Assembly (NCBI GenBank): GCA_029379385.1
Contig: CM055618.1
Location: 8,070,134-8,134,133, forward strand
Direction of reading: 5' to 3'
Length of the DNA: 64,000 bases
Origin: Quillaja saponaria
Lineage: Eukaryota > Streptophyta > Magnoliopsida > Fabales > Quillajaceae
Positions 1 through 11,493 of this stretch are shown piece after piece. Within the stretch, counting starts at the first letter, position 1, and the number at the start of each line of letters is the position of its first letter. The notes under the pieces were generated by a model, which did no database searches, was not told where the DNA came from, and saw nothing but the letters and a program-made list of their open reading frames with translations. Position numbers and translations under genes: made by a program.

Positions 1-2100
1 AATAATGCATTGAAATAATTGAGTTTTACAAAAATGAAAAGCATTCTAGGTAATAAGCCACTAACTATTTGACTTGAGATAAATTTGTCTTCATGTATTA
101 TTGCATTCATAAACAACAACAGTATAATTTTGGAATTCTTGTGTATTACAAAGCATGATGTCATGGAGACTAATAATATATAGCGAAAGAATAAAAATAA
201 TTGAAACCATTTCTTCCCACTTTTAGCACCAAATTCACAAACTTTTTACATTTATTTTGTCTTCACCATGCTTCTTTAAAGACAAAATGGCCTCTTCCAA
301 AAAATAAGCTACATCGATCTTGCTTAACCATCTAAAATTCATGTTCAATAATTCCAGTTCTCTCAATACTTTATGTACTACATATTTGGTAGCCCTTTGC
401 TCTCTTTATAAATACCTATGTCCCTTCCTGTCTTGTGAGCTACCCTTGCTCTCAAAGAGGAATTCTGAAGTATGAGGCATTTATTAAGCAATGTAGACTT
501 AATGGCTTATTGTGCAAAAAAAGTGGAATGGGGTTCATACTTATTTGAATATCAGAGAGGTACCCGTGCCGTACTTAGTAGTTGATAGGAAATAATAAAT
601 TTGTTTGTAAAGCTTTTTAAACTAAACTCACAAATAAAGAAAGACTGAATTGTACTGCAAAATTTCTTGTTCATTTTTGAAATTGAACCTATTTATATGT
701 TTTTTTTTAATTTTTTTTTGGTTTCCCATGAGTATCCACACACCTCTTGGGATGTGAGCCTAATCTCGTTCGGATCTAAATATTCAAACCTTTAGACTTC
801 TTTTAGGGTTACAATTCACTTATCGCTGTGGCCAACCACATTTGAGGTACAATCTATTATCATAGTTTCAAATATAAGGTAGTTTACATTTTATAGTATG
901 GACCTAAGATCTTTAGAGGAAGAGTTACATCTTAGATTAAGCATTAATTAAGATCCTAGTGTGAGGCCCCATATGCTTGTAGTCAGCTACTTCTCATAAT
1001 ATCCAACATGTATAAATACTTCATTCCAAATAAATAATTGCTCAATCGTCATAATTATAGATAACAAATTGTCATTGTACAAATAATTGTTCAATATAGT
1101 CATATGATCTGTTCATAGGCAGTTTGTCATTTTGAAATAAAGGTATTCATACCTGATTAGCCACAAAATCTACTATCTGAGCAGTAGTGATAATTCTTTC
1201 AGGCTTTCACACAACAAATGTCACTAGAATCTGCCTTGCATTTCATCAGGATACCTACTTTTCAAGTTATTATTATCATTGGTCAATTGAAAATCTTGAA
1301 TAACCAAATTCAAATTTCCAATGGAAAACATGATACATGCATCAAATAGTTGTCCATTAAAGTATGAAATAATCATAGTCTAGAATGTAGATAGTCATCT
1401 TAAGCGAGCAGGGCTAGTGTATTGAACATGTGATAAGCAGAGCATGATGTAAAAAATTACAATAGTCTAGATCAAGTTTTCTCTAAATTACACAAATCTA
1501 AATCCATGATATCCAAATGGAAAATAATCACACGGATATGAATTGAACTACAAAAGTCTCTCAAAGTATTAATTGAATTATTATCTAAAACACACAAAAA
1601 ACAACAACAATAATAAGATATCATATAAATACAGACCTTTTGCTGGTGTCAATCCCTCTTCCCTATAACCACAAAGTCCAGTTTAGATCTTCAATAACAT
1701 CCAACAACTTTTCCTTTGTATTCCTCAAACACAAATTTACAGCAACTTTTATCTTTAATTTCATTCAGAATGACCTAATTTACACAAACAAAGATTAATA
1801 AAATAAGTAATTAAATAATCATAATTAAATAAACCTCTTTTTTTGGAAGCTGTGTTAAGCAAATGAAGATCTTCAATCTCAATTTGAGCAACATACATCT
1901 TAATGACATCTCAAAATTCTGACAAATGAATCAAAATTGTAGAAAATCCAAAATAATATATAAATCAAAGTTTTAATGTCATATTTCTTTATATGATATT
2001 GAAAGTCATTTCAATTTTCCCAAATCAAAATAAATCAAAGACAAAAAACAACGCACTAACTTGCAGAGAATAAACATTCAAAATTTCAATTCATGCCAGC
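1..2100. other. AT-rich intergenic stretch, no gene called
   Basis: No long open frame and no recognisable domain. On the minus strand a few short frames end at GT-like borders (about 1160-1270, 1640-1790 and 1846-1910) and could be decayed exons, but I do not recognise their products. Confidence 0.4.
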
Positions 2101-2113
2101 AATATTTTCTTTT

Positions 2114-2350
2114 GCTAACACCACAAAACAGGGCTTGCTAAAGCCTCAGAATGGTGCTACCTTGCAGCAGCACTTGTTGCCAGCACACTTGTTGCCAGCA
2201 CATGGAAACAACAGTTGCTCCTGCTAGCAATAGCAAATGAGGCATCCTTAAGTCCGAAATGGTGCTACCTCAAAAGTAGCATTTGCTTCCAACACATGGC
2301 CAGCAGCAGTTGTTGTTGCTAACAACACCAAATGGGCCTGCTTAAGCCCC
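2114..2350. repeat. Two tandem copies of a ~120 bp sequence
   Basis: Two imperfect copies follow each other, split near 2236. Both carry the order 'gctaac-acca', 'tggtgctacct', 'ttgcc/ttcc-agcaca' and 'ggcc/gcat-ct-taag'. The block is GC-richer than its surroundings. No coding role is seen. Confidence 0.55.
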
Positions 2351-2845
2351 AACTGGTGTTTCCCTACATGAGATGCTATAATTTCTGTATAAATAATAAT
2401 ATGAGTAAAGGCATTTTGTAAGTTTCTTTTATTTTAGGAGACCACAGTTAATTAGCTTACTTGAGTTGTTGCCTTAATTTGCTGGTGTGATTACTTCTGA
2501 AAGTACTTTCAAAATAATAACTAATCAACAAAGGACAGAATTAAATGAATTATAAGTTTCTAAAGTCAAGCTTAGCTTTCTTAGCATTCAAAATGGAAAA
2601 TAAAATCATTGAGTAATGCAAAGTGAAAACAACATTAACAGAAAATTGTTAAAAGATTATAGTTTCATATTGTATTCAATTTAAAGAGAATTCAATAAAG
2701 AATTAAGCAAAGGTGATTTTCTTTTTTTCATATCTTCAGCTTCAAGTTCCAACAGATCACCCATTTAATTAAGCAAGTATCAAATATATAACAAGTATAA
2801 TGCAATACAAATCCACCTGAGGAATTCGAGTATTTTTCCTATTAC

Positions 2846-2879
2846 CTGTCTCACCAACTATAATGGCAGTGGAGTGGGT
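2846..2879 (-). pseudogene. Possible exon scrap of a DEAH-box RNA helicase (motif I)
   Basis: The minus strand reads ETHSTAIIVGETG and then reaches a GT at the point where DEAH-box helicases continue with SGKTTQ. A pyrimidine-rich CAG acceptor lies just upstream. DEAH-box spliceosomal helicases carry a very similar VETH..TIIVGETG segment before the Walker A lysine. The expected next exon (SGKTTQIPQ) was not found below it, so this is at best an orphan or decayed exon. The match is only about 13 residues, so chance similarity cannot be excluded. Confidence 0.3.
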
Positions 2880-2889
2880 CTCTGTCAAT

Positions 2890-4030
2890 AGAGAATGATG
2901 TTTTGGTACTTATAAAAAAAAAATTGCACAATTAAAGGTTTTCTCAAATAGCAAGTAAGTTGAGCGAGGGTTTCCTTCATGCCTGGGATTATTGAATTGC
3001 AAAATGCATTGGTGGTGAAACCGCTAAAAAAAGCAAAGCAACCCCCACCAGTTGTAAATTATTTTTCTCTCATTAATGTGGCTCAATAATAAAGTGAGTT
3101 AAATTAGAACCAAAACTATAAACGTAGACCCATGTAGACGATCATAACATATAAACCTGTATATCTAGACACCACTCAAAATGAAAAGAAAAATATAAAA
3201 TTGCGACCCACATTTTGAAAAGAATAAATAAACTTTTATTTGGTTTTATGAACCACACCACATTTCAATGGGGCTATCCAAATATTTATGTATGTAGTCT
3301 TTGAGCTTGATACATTTTTAAGGTGACCATGGCCCCTTCTACAAATTTGTCCAAGTCAATTTCTTCATTCTCTATAAAAACATCCAAATTTGTCATAGAA
3401 AAATATAAAACAACATGCAAGAATTGATAACTATTAACTACCTGAATTGTTTACCCTTACTTTCCATACACCCATTAAATGATAGTTAGATATGGGCACA
3501 ACTTAATTTGATAGTGTCTTTATCACTATTTATGTTTTTGCTAATCAAGCACTATCATCTTAATACATGATCAATATTCAATCATCACCTACTTCAATGG
3601 ATCGTGTCATTTGCAGACGGAGGCATGGGATTGTGAAAAGAGTAGCGGCCATATCAAATAGGATCAAGAGTCAAATAATTGGAGATATGGAGGAGAGAGA
3701 ATTAAAGTTGCCTCCTTTACTAACTCTCAAAATACCATAACCCCTTAATTTTAAGCTGAATTTGAGGGATGGAATTGAAACTTTCACAAAACAAAAACCC
3801 ACACTAAACTCATCAGTAAATGCTCTCCCCCATCAACTCTTCCTTAACTCAGGTAGTATAGATTACAAATCTGATAGTTGTCCTATGGCCATGTAGAGGC
3901 ATGGGCAAAAGTTTATTGTTGTCTTCTATGAATAAAGATGAGGAAAGGCAAGCCATAGGCCATCAAACCAGCGTATCCTCCACTGCAATACAGAATGATG
4001 AGGTAAAGTCTAGTACATGAACAATTTCAC
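2890..4030. other. Intergenic stretch without recognised content
   Basis: AT-rich, short frames only. I see no terminal repeats, RNA gene or domain here. Confidence 0.45.
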
Positions 4031-4031
4031 A

Positions 4032-4252
4032 CAATATTTGATAATGAATAGAGGTTACAGTGAGGGAAACCACTATTGAATGTACAGTGAGGGATCCCTT
4101 CCTATTCCAAAAACTCGCAGCTTTTAAGTTTTAGTAGATATTTGAGAATGAATAGGGGGTTACAGTGCTGAGAAACTCCATAGTTGAATATATAGTGAGA
4201 GCTCCCTCACATTCCAAAAACTGGCGCTTTTAAATTTTAGTAGATTAGTAGA
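4032..4252. repeat. Tandem duplication, unit ~107 bp
   Basis: Two adjacent copies begin with 'gaatgaatag.ggttacagtg' and end with 'cttttaa.ttttagtaga' (about 4032-4141 and 4142-4252). They differ at scattered positions. A short run of 'gattagta' units follows the second copy (4240-4265). Confidence 0.65.
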
Positions 4253-4502
4253 TTAGTAGAAGTAGATATATTTGATAAATTCAACTAGGGATTTTTTTTT
4301 TTATGCCAATTAGTACTATGCACATTCCTGCATGAGAAGCTAATGGCTGCTTCTACTGTCCCAAATGTTCTTCAACTATAACACTCAGACTTATGACTCA
4401 TCCATTTTTAACCTGCTGTATCCAAAATAAAAAGTTATAAGTTTTCTTTTTGTTTTGCAGAAAATAAAATTAGTTAAACTTAGTAGATTCTGACAATCAG
4501 AA

Positions 4503-4796
4503 TGTTGAGGAATGATCCAAAATGGCAGATTAGCTTTTGGATAAGTCTTGGTTGAATGAGTCCTTCTTCCGTAAGTTTCTTATTCCTATTTTATTCTTAT
4601 CATGCAGTGCACGTGATAGAGATTGCTTAACTTACTTTAGATGAGAATAGCTAGGAAGTCTAAGTCCATAAAAGGCTTGACAAGTTAATGAATAAAATAT
4701 CTGGAGTAGTGTATTTTCTCCTCTGCATTAACTGTGTTTCTTTCATATTATCAATATTCTGCTCTGCTTCTAAATCCATCAATGTGGTATCAGAGT
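4503..4796 (+). mobile_element. Ty1/copia relic: LTR and tRNA-Met primer site
   Basis: A TG...CA bounded block (4503-4781, about 279 bp) is followed after three bases by TGGTATCAGAG (4785-4795), the usual primer binding site complementary to initiator tRNA-Met. The leader that should follow is interrupted at about 4846 by the inverted-repeat element and resumes near 6792 with gag-like sequence. No second LTR was found, so the element is truncated. Confidence 0.6.
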
Positions 4797-4845
4797 ATCT
4801 TCCCTCTTTTAGGGCATAAGTGAGTCAATCAAAGAATTGCAGCCA

Positions 4846-6791
4846 ATAGAACATCAGTGAATTTTTGGACAGAAGAGTCCAAATTATATAATTTTTATAC
4901 AAAATGATAAATTTTTTACTTTAATAGCTAGAATAGGGTAAAGTCTGAAACCGTATTTTCAAAAATCGGTTTTCTGGGTCCGACTCACCATGCCATGTCA
5001 CCCCACGGACCCTACAGCACACATCTCACGAGCCCACACGACCACGTTACATGAGGGCTGAAACAGACTTTTGTAAAGCCGGTTTCACCCAGTTTTTGTC
5101 CCCACGCGGACCCTGTCGAACTGGTCCGTGAGGGGACAAACAATAGTCTAAAATCGGCTTTGCAAAAGCTGGTTTCAGACTGTATGCTTTGCAGAAGCCC
5201 CCTTCCCCCCTTGCAATAATCGACTCACGAGCAGCCCTGCAATAATTCAAGTCGCCCCTCGTCCTTCCCCCGTCCTCTCTATAATACTCCTCACCTTCAT
5301 TCAGACTCTCCTCACCTTCATCCAGAGACTCTCCTCACCTTTCATCCCTCGTTTCCTCACAGACTCTCCTCCAACAAACTCAACACATTCATCCCTCATT
5401 TCCTTATCTGTAATCACCTTCATCCCTTTTCTCCTTTAATATTTTCATGCTCTTCCTTCTTTGATCTCCCTCACGTTTTATTTGCAAGCAAAATCTTGGT
5501 AAGTTATAAAAATTTTATTTTAAAAAATTATTATTATTATTATTATTAGTTAAATTAAATTATTTTCTTATTAAAAATTTTATTTACAATCTATTATTTT
5601 TACAAATTTTAATCATATATATTATTATATATATTACGATTAATTTTATATTATTTATTATAATTAGTAATATTTAATTATTAATTATTTAAATTACGTA
5701 TACCATTTTTAAAATATCATAAACTATAATAAAAACATTTATGATACACTATAAAATTAAAAAATTATCAAAAATCTTAAATTCTAAAAATACCAAATTT
5801 AAAAATTTAAAAATTTAAAACTGTCATACACTATAAATTTAAAATTTATCATATATTTTTAATTCCATATAATTATTATACACTTTAAAATTTATCATAC
5901 ATTTTAAAATTTAAATATATCATAAACTATAAATATATAAATTAACATATACTTTATATTTAAAAGATATCATGAATTTAAAAATATCATAAACTGTAAT
6001 AAAAACATTTATGATAAAATTAAAAAAATATCAAAAATCTTAAATCCTAAAATTTTAAAATTATCATTTACTTTAAATTTATAAAATATCATATACTATA
6101 AATTAAAAAATTACTATATATTTTAAACTTTAAAAATATTATATAATAAAAATTTAAATTTAAAAATTATCATATATTTCATAAAAACTCACTTATAAAT
6201 TATCATATATTTGAAATTAAAAAAAATGTCAAAAACCCATGAAAAAAAGTAAATAAATTTACAAAACCCATGAAAAAAAATATTAAAAGGATACATGAAG
6301 GCGTGCATTTGTTGGAGGAGATGGAGTTGTAATATAGAGGGGAGGGGAGGGGAAAATTATTGGAGGTTAGAAAAATTATTGTACGCAGGCTGCAATGCGA
6401 AAATTATTGTGCGGGAAGAAATTATTTGGGGCCACAGCTATTGCTGCAGCGTTGCAGGCTACAACGCTGCAAGAGGCCTGAAACCGGCTTTACAAAAGCT
6501 GGTTTCAGGACTCGTTTGTCCCCCGCGGGATCGTCCAAGGGGGGACAAACTTTGGATGAGACTAACTTTTGTAAAGCCGGTTTCAGGCCTGATTTAGCAT
6601 AGTCACTGTGGGCCCCGTGAGGTGTGTTGTCGGTGAGTAGGGTGACATGGCATGGTGAGTAGGACTCAGAAACCGATTTTTGAAAATACGGTTTCAGAGT
6701 TCACCTCATATTGGCTATTAAAGTAAAAAAATTACCATTTTGTATAAAAATCATGGGATTTGGACCCTTATGTCCAAAAACCCTGAATTTT
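4846..6791. mobile_element. Long-TIR (Mutator-like, non-autonomous) DNA element
   Basis: The two ends are long inverted repeats. About 4858-5290 matches the reverse complement of about 6300-6790, including the shared blocks 'gaaaccgtattttcaaaaat' and 'caccatgccatgtcaccc'. Inside each arm lie smaller palindromes of the type GAAACCGGCTTT...AAAGC.GGTTTC. The centre (5480-6290) is extremely AT-rich and non-coding. Near-matching flanks 'ttgcagcca' (4837-4845) and 'ttgcaacca' (6792-6800) could be a 9-bp target duplication, which suits Mutator-like elements. No transposase is present. The element sits in the leader of a copia relic. Class assignment is inference from TIR length and the possible 9-bp duplication. 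Confidence 0.65.
5711..6060. repeat. Internal direct repeat in the AT-rich core
   Basis: An ~80 bp AT-rich sequence at 5711-5790 ('aaaatatcataaact.taat', then 'aaaaacatttatgat') recurs at 5981-6060, a spacing of about 270 bp. Between them lie many short 'aaatttaaa / tatcata' variants. Confidence 0.5.
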
Positions 6792-6842
6792 TTGCAACCA
6801 TTGATTCCCATCTTTAGAGGATAGAATTTTGAATACTAGAGT

Positions 6843-7160
6843 ATCAAGATGAAAATGTTATTCAAGTCTCAAGATCTCTAGGATCTTGTCAAGAACTTGG
6901 CAAGTTGAAGCTTGAAAGTCCTTTTCCTCTTGGACAGACAGCATTGGGAAGAAGAGAAATAATTTCTACTAAAGAAAATGGGGGCTCCTATTGATTATGA
7001 TGATTTAGAAGAAGGAAATAATTCGGCAAAGAGAGAACATAAAGAAAAATTCCTAAGTCCTTTTGCTCATCCAACAAGTAGTCCATAAAACCAGTTTTTC
7101 AAGGGTCCCAGTAGCAGCCATTTCAAATGAAGCATAATTCGATACTTGCACAAGGAATTT
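6843..7160 (+). pseudogene. Copia gag scrap
   Basis: The frame from 6843 reads KMKMLFKSQDL, stop, DLV. This is the typical start of the copia gag (UBN2-type) core, where '.LFKSQDLWDLVE' is common. It lies right after the inverted-repeat element and continues the copia relic whose LTR is at 4503-4781. Downstream the frame is broken by stops. Nothing else of pol was found. Confidence 0.45.
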
Positions 7161-7169
7161 CAAGGTAAT

Positions 7170-8666
7170 CATTGTGAAACTTCAATCTTTTCATCACTAA
7201 AAAAAGAAAGTTAATTCTATCAGCGGACGAACATATAACTATTAATATATTGACAATGAAAGTTTTAAAAAATTGGAGTAAAAGATCCATAAGTAACAAA
7301 GGATTGATTTGAGTAGCATAGTCATTACTTTAAAAATAATAACAATAATAATAAAATGTTTTACCAATACATTAAAATTTAAAATCTTATGATGTAGAAA
7401 TATGTATTTCTAAGTAATAATACCATAATTGTTATAGAGTAAAACAAACAAAAATAATCCGACTTTCAAACTTGTTGAAATTCTATTCTCTATAATTTTG
7501 AGCCCAATCATAAGAAAATTCATAGTCATAGTGTTAGGGTGTAGCAACCCTTAAAATGTCAAGATTTAGAAAATAACTATAGGTTTTTCAATTACACTTC
7601 AAGTAAGCAAGTGAAATTAGAATTGAAAACTATAAACCCTTTTAATAAAAATTTCACAAGCAATTCTAGATATGAAAATTTATCATTGACAATATATGTA
7701 AGTACTAGGATGTGAGGGAAAGAAAAATAATTTAGTAGGATTCCTACTTACCCAAGTGAGATTTATAGTAGACAACTAGTCAAAATTACCAAATCTTTCA
7801 AGAGATCTACCCAACTTCATGTGCTAAATGGTGAAAAATTTTCTTTAAAAATAATTTGAGGTAGAGATGTATGCAAGGGTATAAGATGGGTTGGTTGATT
7901 TTGGCAAGGGTTAGTAAAAGGAAAAGAAAAAGAAAGAAAATAAAATAAAAATGGGGAGGAAGTTTTTGAAGAAACTTGCTTCCTTTGTTTCTTTGATGGA
8001 TGCCGAGAAGTATGGTAGAAAGAAGGTGAAGGGAAAAGATAAAGGGTCGGGGAATTGATGAAAATGACCTCTCTTATATTTATCTAATTTTGTTTTACAA
8101 CATAATTACAACATAATTTATGTTTCTATATGTATATATATTTTTTCCAAAAAAAAAAATATTCTTAATGCTCCTTGAATACGTTAAAATATCAAAAGTA
8201 AAGCTTTATTACAAAAAGCCCCTCACCAGAATCCATTTCTTTTAAGGTGGGTGCTTTTAAGACCAAGAGCCTCTCACCTCTGATAGTAACTCAAATAAGT
8301 TGAACCCTATTTGATTACTTGCTTTGAGTATTCTATCACAATATCTATGCAATTCAATATAAAGCATAAACTTATCAAGCACAAGCTGAAATAACTAATG
8401 TACTACTAAGTAAATGAAAAGAACAGAAAAGCCCCAATATGAAACCAGATTTAGTAATACTTGCATACTACTTTGCAACTCTTTTGAGATTGGGTGGAGT
8501 AGGAGCCATGTAACTTCCAAGTGAGTCCTCCACAATAAAATACAATACAACATGCGGGGGATTTTTGTCACTCACCATCTACGATTCCTTTGACATGGCA
8601 CCGGCATAAATAATTGTATATATTTGTTACCGGTGGTCCATCAGGCCTTGTTGTGTTTGGTGAATA
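7170..8666. other. Non-coding stretch, possible old LTR material
   Basis: No ORF of note. The block starting 'tgtagcaacccttaaaatg' (about 7541) resembles the usual start of some gypsy LTRs, but no partner copy or primer site was found. Confidence 0.3.
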
Positions 8667-9088
8667 ATTGCAAATCTTATGGAGTTAAATTAGAATTAGA
8701 AGAGAGACGGGGATCGTAACCCAAATTGCCATTATTTTCCTTTCTCTCTGTTTATTTTTTTATGAAGGAGGTTGCGTTCAGATCATATTTCTCTCTTCCT
8801 TGAACATGATAGGTGGGGTGGGATTTTTTAATTCGAATAATGTCCAAATCTCTGAAATTTGAGTCTCTGTTCATCTCTAGTCTGACAAGGGAAGAGAAAG
8901 TCGTGAGAGAGAAAATGGCAAAATGGGAGAGAAATAAAAAGTCATATAATCAGACAGATTATTGTTTTTATCCAGGCATGGCCCATTCCCCGTTCAAGCA
9001 GTGATTTTATGTTATCTACATATCATCTCTCTAAATTTATTTTTACCTTTTTTTTTGCACTACCTAGTCAACCAAATACATGGCTACG
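8667..9088. repeat. Left copy of the sequence flanking the gypsy element
   Basis: This ~422 bp sequence ends exactly where the 5' LTR begins ('catggctacg' then TGTCAC). It is repeated in the same orientation at 14943-15396, which begins exactly after the 3' LTR. The copies share long stretches such as 'aggtggggtgggatttttta' and differ by scattered substitutions and an extra ~25 bp in the right copy. The short frame in it (8813-9004) is probably not a gene. Confidence 0.85.
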
Positions 9089-9631
9089 TGTCACAACCCA
9101 AGCTTGTCCAAGTGCATGTCGCACATAGCCGCTTGCCTTGTGATGGGCACATTGTGGGTAGCTAGGCATATGTCATGACACATTGTGGCATTTTTGTAAT
9201 TAGGTAGCCTAGGGGTAGTTCAGGCAACTGGGAAATATGATGTTCCTTCCTGCCAGAGAGACTATGGCGCAGAAAGCTCTTTAGGGGGGGTGTATATGTC
9301 AGAAAATTCAAAGTTCTACACGAGCTTGTCGGATGAGTGTGAAAGATCTTGGTGTTGCTTGTAACTCCCCCTACACCAAGCCATTTGCCTATGTCGTAGC
9401 CATGTCAAAAGCATTTAGATAGCATTGTAATTTGATCATTTTTCAATTAATGAGAAGTTGAAGCCCTTTCTTGTAAACTGTGTTGTATTTGCTTTCTTGC
9501 TTACATTGTTGTGCACTAGCCTTGCGGGTTAACACCCAAGGGGACATTGGAGAAGCTGACTTGCTACGCTACCAGGGGTTAGCAAGTGCTACATAGGCGT
9601 CTTTGCGTGCTAGCAAAGTCGGCCCGTGACA
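9089..9631 (+). repeat. 5' LTR of the gypsy element
   Basis: Starts TGTCACAACCC and ends GGCCCGTGACA, with a 6-bp terminal inverted repeat. It is 543 bp and aligns end to end with 14415-14942; the right copy lacks about 13 bp near 9405. Confidence 0.92.
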
Positions 9632-9632
9632 G

Positions 9633-9650
9633 TTAGTATTAGAGCTACGT
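9633..9650 (+). promoter_or_regulatory. Primer binding site (tRNA-Met type, degraded)
   Basis: Directly after the LTR the sequence reads 'ttagtattagagctacg', close to the standard TGGTATCAGAGC complement of initiator tRNA-Met with two changes. Confidence 0.6.
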
Positions 9651-9685
9651 TCCGAACCTCTGAGGAAGTAGCAGTTGGTTGTTGT

Positions 9686-10644
9686 CATGATGAAGGGAAT
9701 GACGAATCAAAAAAAGTTTGATTGGATTCACTCGCAGCTGGGCGAGCTTGCTGGAGGTCTGACTCTATGATAGACATATGGGCATCATTAAAAGAGTTTG
9801 ACATACCCAGATTGATTGAAAGGGTGACTATCCTTGAAGGACTTGTCAGCCGTGTGCGGGCACTCGAGAGGAATAAGAATGTCCAAGGCACAAGTGACAA
9901 TGCTGCTGATCTCGAGGAGCGAGTTAGTGGTATCGACCAATCCCAAGCACAACTGGAGGGTGCGGTCCACACAGTGCATGGTGAAATTTTGGAAGACATG
10001 GCCATCATGAAAGATGAACATGGTGAGCTGAACACCAAGGTCAATATCACCATGAGAGCTTGTGGGTAATGACAATCACAACCCGTATGCTGAGGGTGTG
10101 GGGAAATGTCGAATGAAAGTTCCTGAACCTCAGGCTTTTGGAGGAGCACGAGATGCAAAGAAGTTGGAAAACTTTCTATTTGACATGGAACAGTACTTTC
10201 GAGCAGTGAGAATTGATTCGGAAGAAGCAAAGGTGACAACAGCTACGATGTACCTTGCTTGGAGATGCAAAACTCTGGTGGAGGACAAAGTATGTTGACA
10301 TACAAGATGGTAGATGCGTAATTGACACCTGGGAAGATTTGAGGCGAGAGCTGAAAGCCCAATTCTTTCCGGAGAACGTCGAGTACATCGCTTGGCACAA
10401 CTTAAGGGAGTTGAAACAGACAGGGACTATCCGTGAGTATGTGAAGAAATTTACGAGGCTGATGTTAGACATTCGTGACATGTCGGAGAAAGACAAGATG
10501 TTCTATTTCCTTGAAGGCTTAAAGCAATGGGCGAGGGCCGAACTTCAACGACAGCGGGTCCAGGATTTGGCCACAGCTCAGGCGGACATGCAGAGCAGCT
10601 TGACAGACTACGCTCCTGAAAGCTCTGTTAGTAAGAAACCATAA
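9686..10644 (+). pseudogene. Gypsy gag (capsid) remnant
   Basis: Two overlapping frames carry capsid signatures: an N-terminal helical segment (9722-10069), then a segment with FGGARDAKKLENFLFDMEQY (from about 10135) and, in a shifted frame from 10255, DAKLWWRTKYVD followed by TWEDLRRELKAQFFP and GTIREYVKKF. These are the usual blocks of the retrotransposon gag domain in plant chromoviruses. At least two frameshifts are needed to join them. The protein would form the virus-like particle that packages element RNA in the cytoplasm. Confidence 0.85.
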
Positions 10645-10769
10645 CAATCTTCTAGTGGAGGCAATGGCGGACTAGTTTGGCAAGCCAGGAAAGAACAAAA
10701 GTGGGGGAGGGGATCAGAGGAAACCTTCCTACCCTTCCAATAGTCCACAATCATCACGAGGGTCTGTCT

Positions 10770-11340
10770 CAACCTCCAAACCAAGGACAATCTCTTGTTT
10801 CTTGTGTAATGGACCGCATAGAGTTGCGAATGTCCACAGAAAACTGCACTCAATGCTTTGCAAGGTTCGGTTCGTAAAGCACCTCAAAGTCATGCTGATG
10901 AGGATGAGGATGAGGATGAGGACGAGTCTGATGAAGATCAACCCAGTATGGGGCCATTGCAGTTTATTGGGGCACTCAAGAAGCATGCTGAGAGTTCCAA
11001 GAAGAGTGGGGATAAGGGTCTCATGTTTGTGAAGGGTCATCTTGGTAGGAAGCTGGCTACGAGTGTCATGATGGACACTGGGGCTACCCATAACTTTGTT
11101 TCTGAAGCTGGGCCTAAAGTTGGAGAAAGACTCAGGCCGGATGAAAGCTGTGAATTCTAAATCCTTGCCTACTGCGGGGCAAGCCAAGCAAATGTCTGTA
11201 AAGCTTGGGAGATGGGAAGGCCGTGTCGATTTTGTGGTGGCCAAGATTGACGATTTTGATGTTGTCCTAGGGATGGAGTTCATGCTTACTCATAAAGCAA
11301 TTCCAATCCCTGCTACTAGTTCTCTTATGATAATGGGATA
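10770..11340 (+). pseudogene. Gypsy CCHC finger and aspartic protease remnant
   Basis: Near 10790-10840 the frame reads ISCFLCNGPHR, the first half of the gag zinc knuckle, whose later Cys/His are disturbed. An acidic, low-complexity stretch of Asp/Glu codons (10895-10940) precedes the protease. The catalytic motif MDTGATHNFVS is at about 11070-11102. A frame change follows, and then SWEGR-like and VLGMEF-type protease blocks run to 11340. In the living element this protease cuts the polyprotein. Confidence 0.85.
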
Positions 11341-11493
11341 GCAGCCAGCCATGGTGCCAGCAGTGATCAAATAACTTGGTGAGACCAAGCATCTGTCGGC
11401 TCTTCAGTTCAAGAAGGGCGTGAGGCGACAAGAACCTACTTTTGTGGCGGTACACTTGGTTACTGAGGATCAAGGGGATGGAGAGCCAACTGC

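Noticed and set aside
5047..6602. Short frames in the arms of the long-TIR element
   Set aside because: They lie in inverted repeats, mirror each other and have no domain similarity.
9685..10239. 184-residue minus-strand frame opposite the gypsy gag
   Set aside because: It is antisense to a clear gag reading and has no domain of its own.
10729..11283. 184-residue minus-strand frame opposite the gypsy protease
   Set aside because: The plus strand carries the zinc knuckle and DTG protease; the opposite frame is a by-product.
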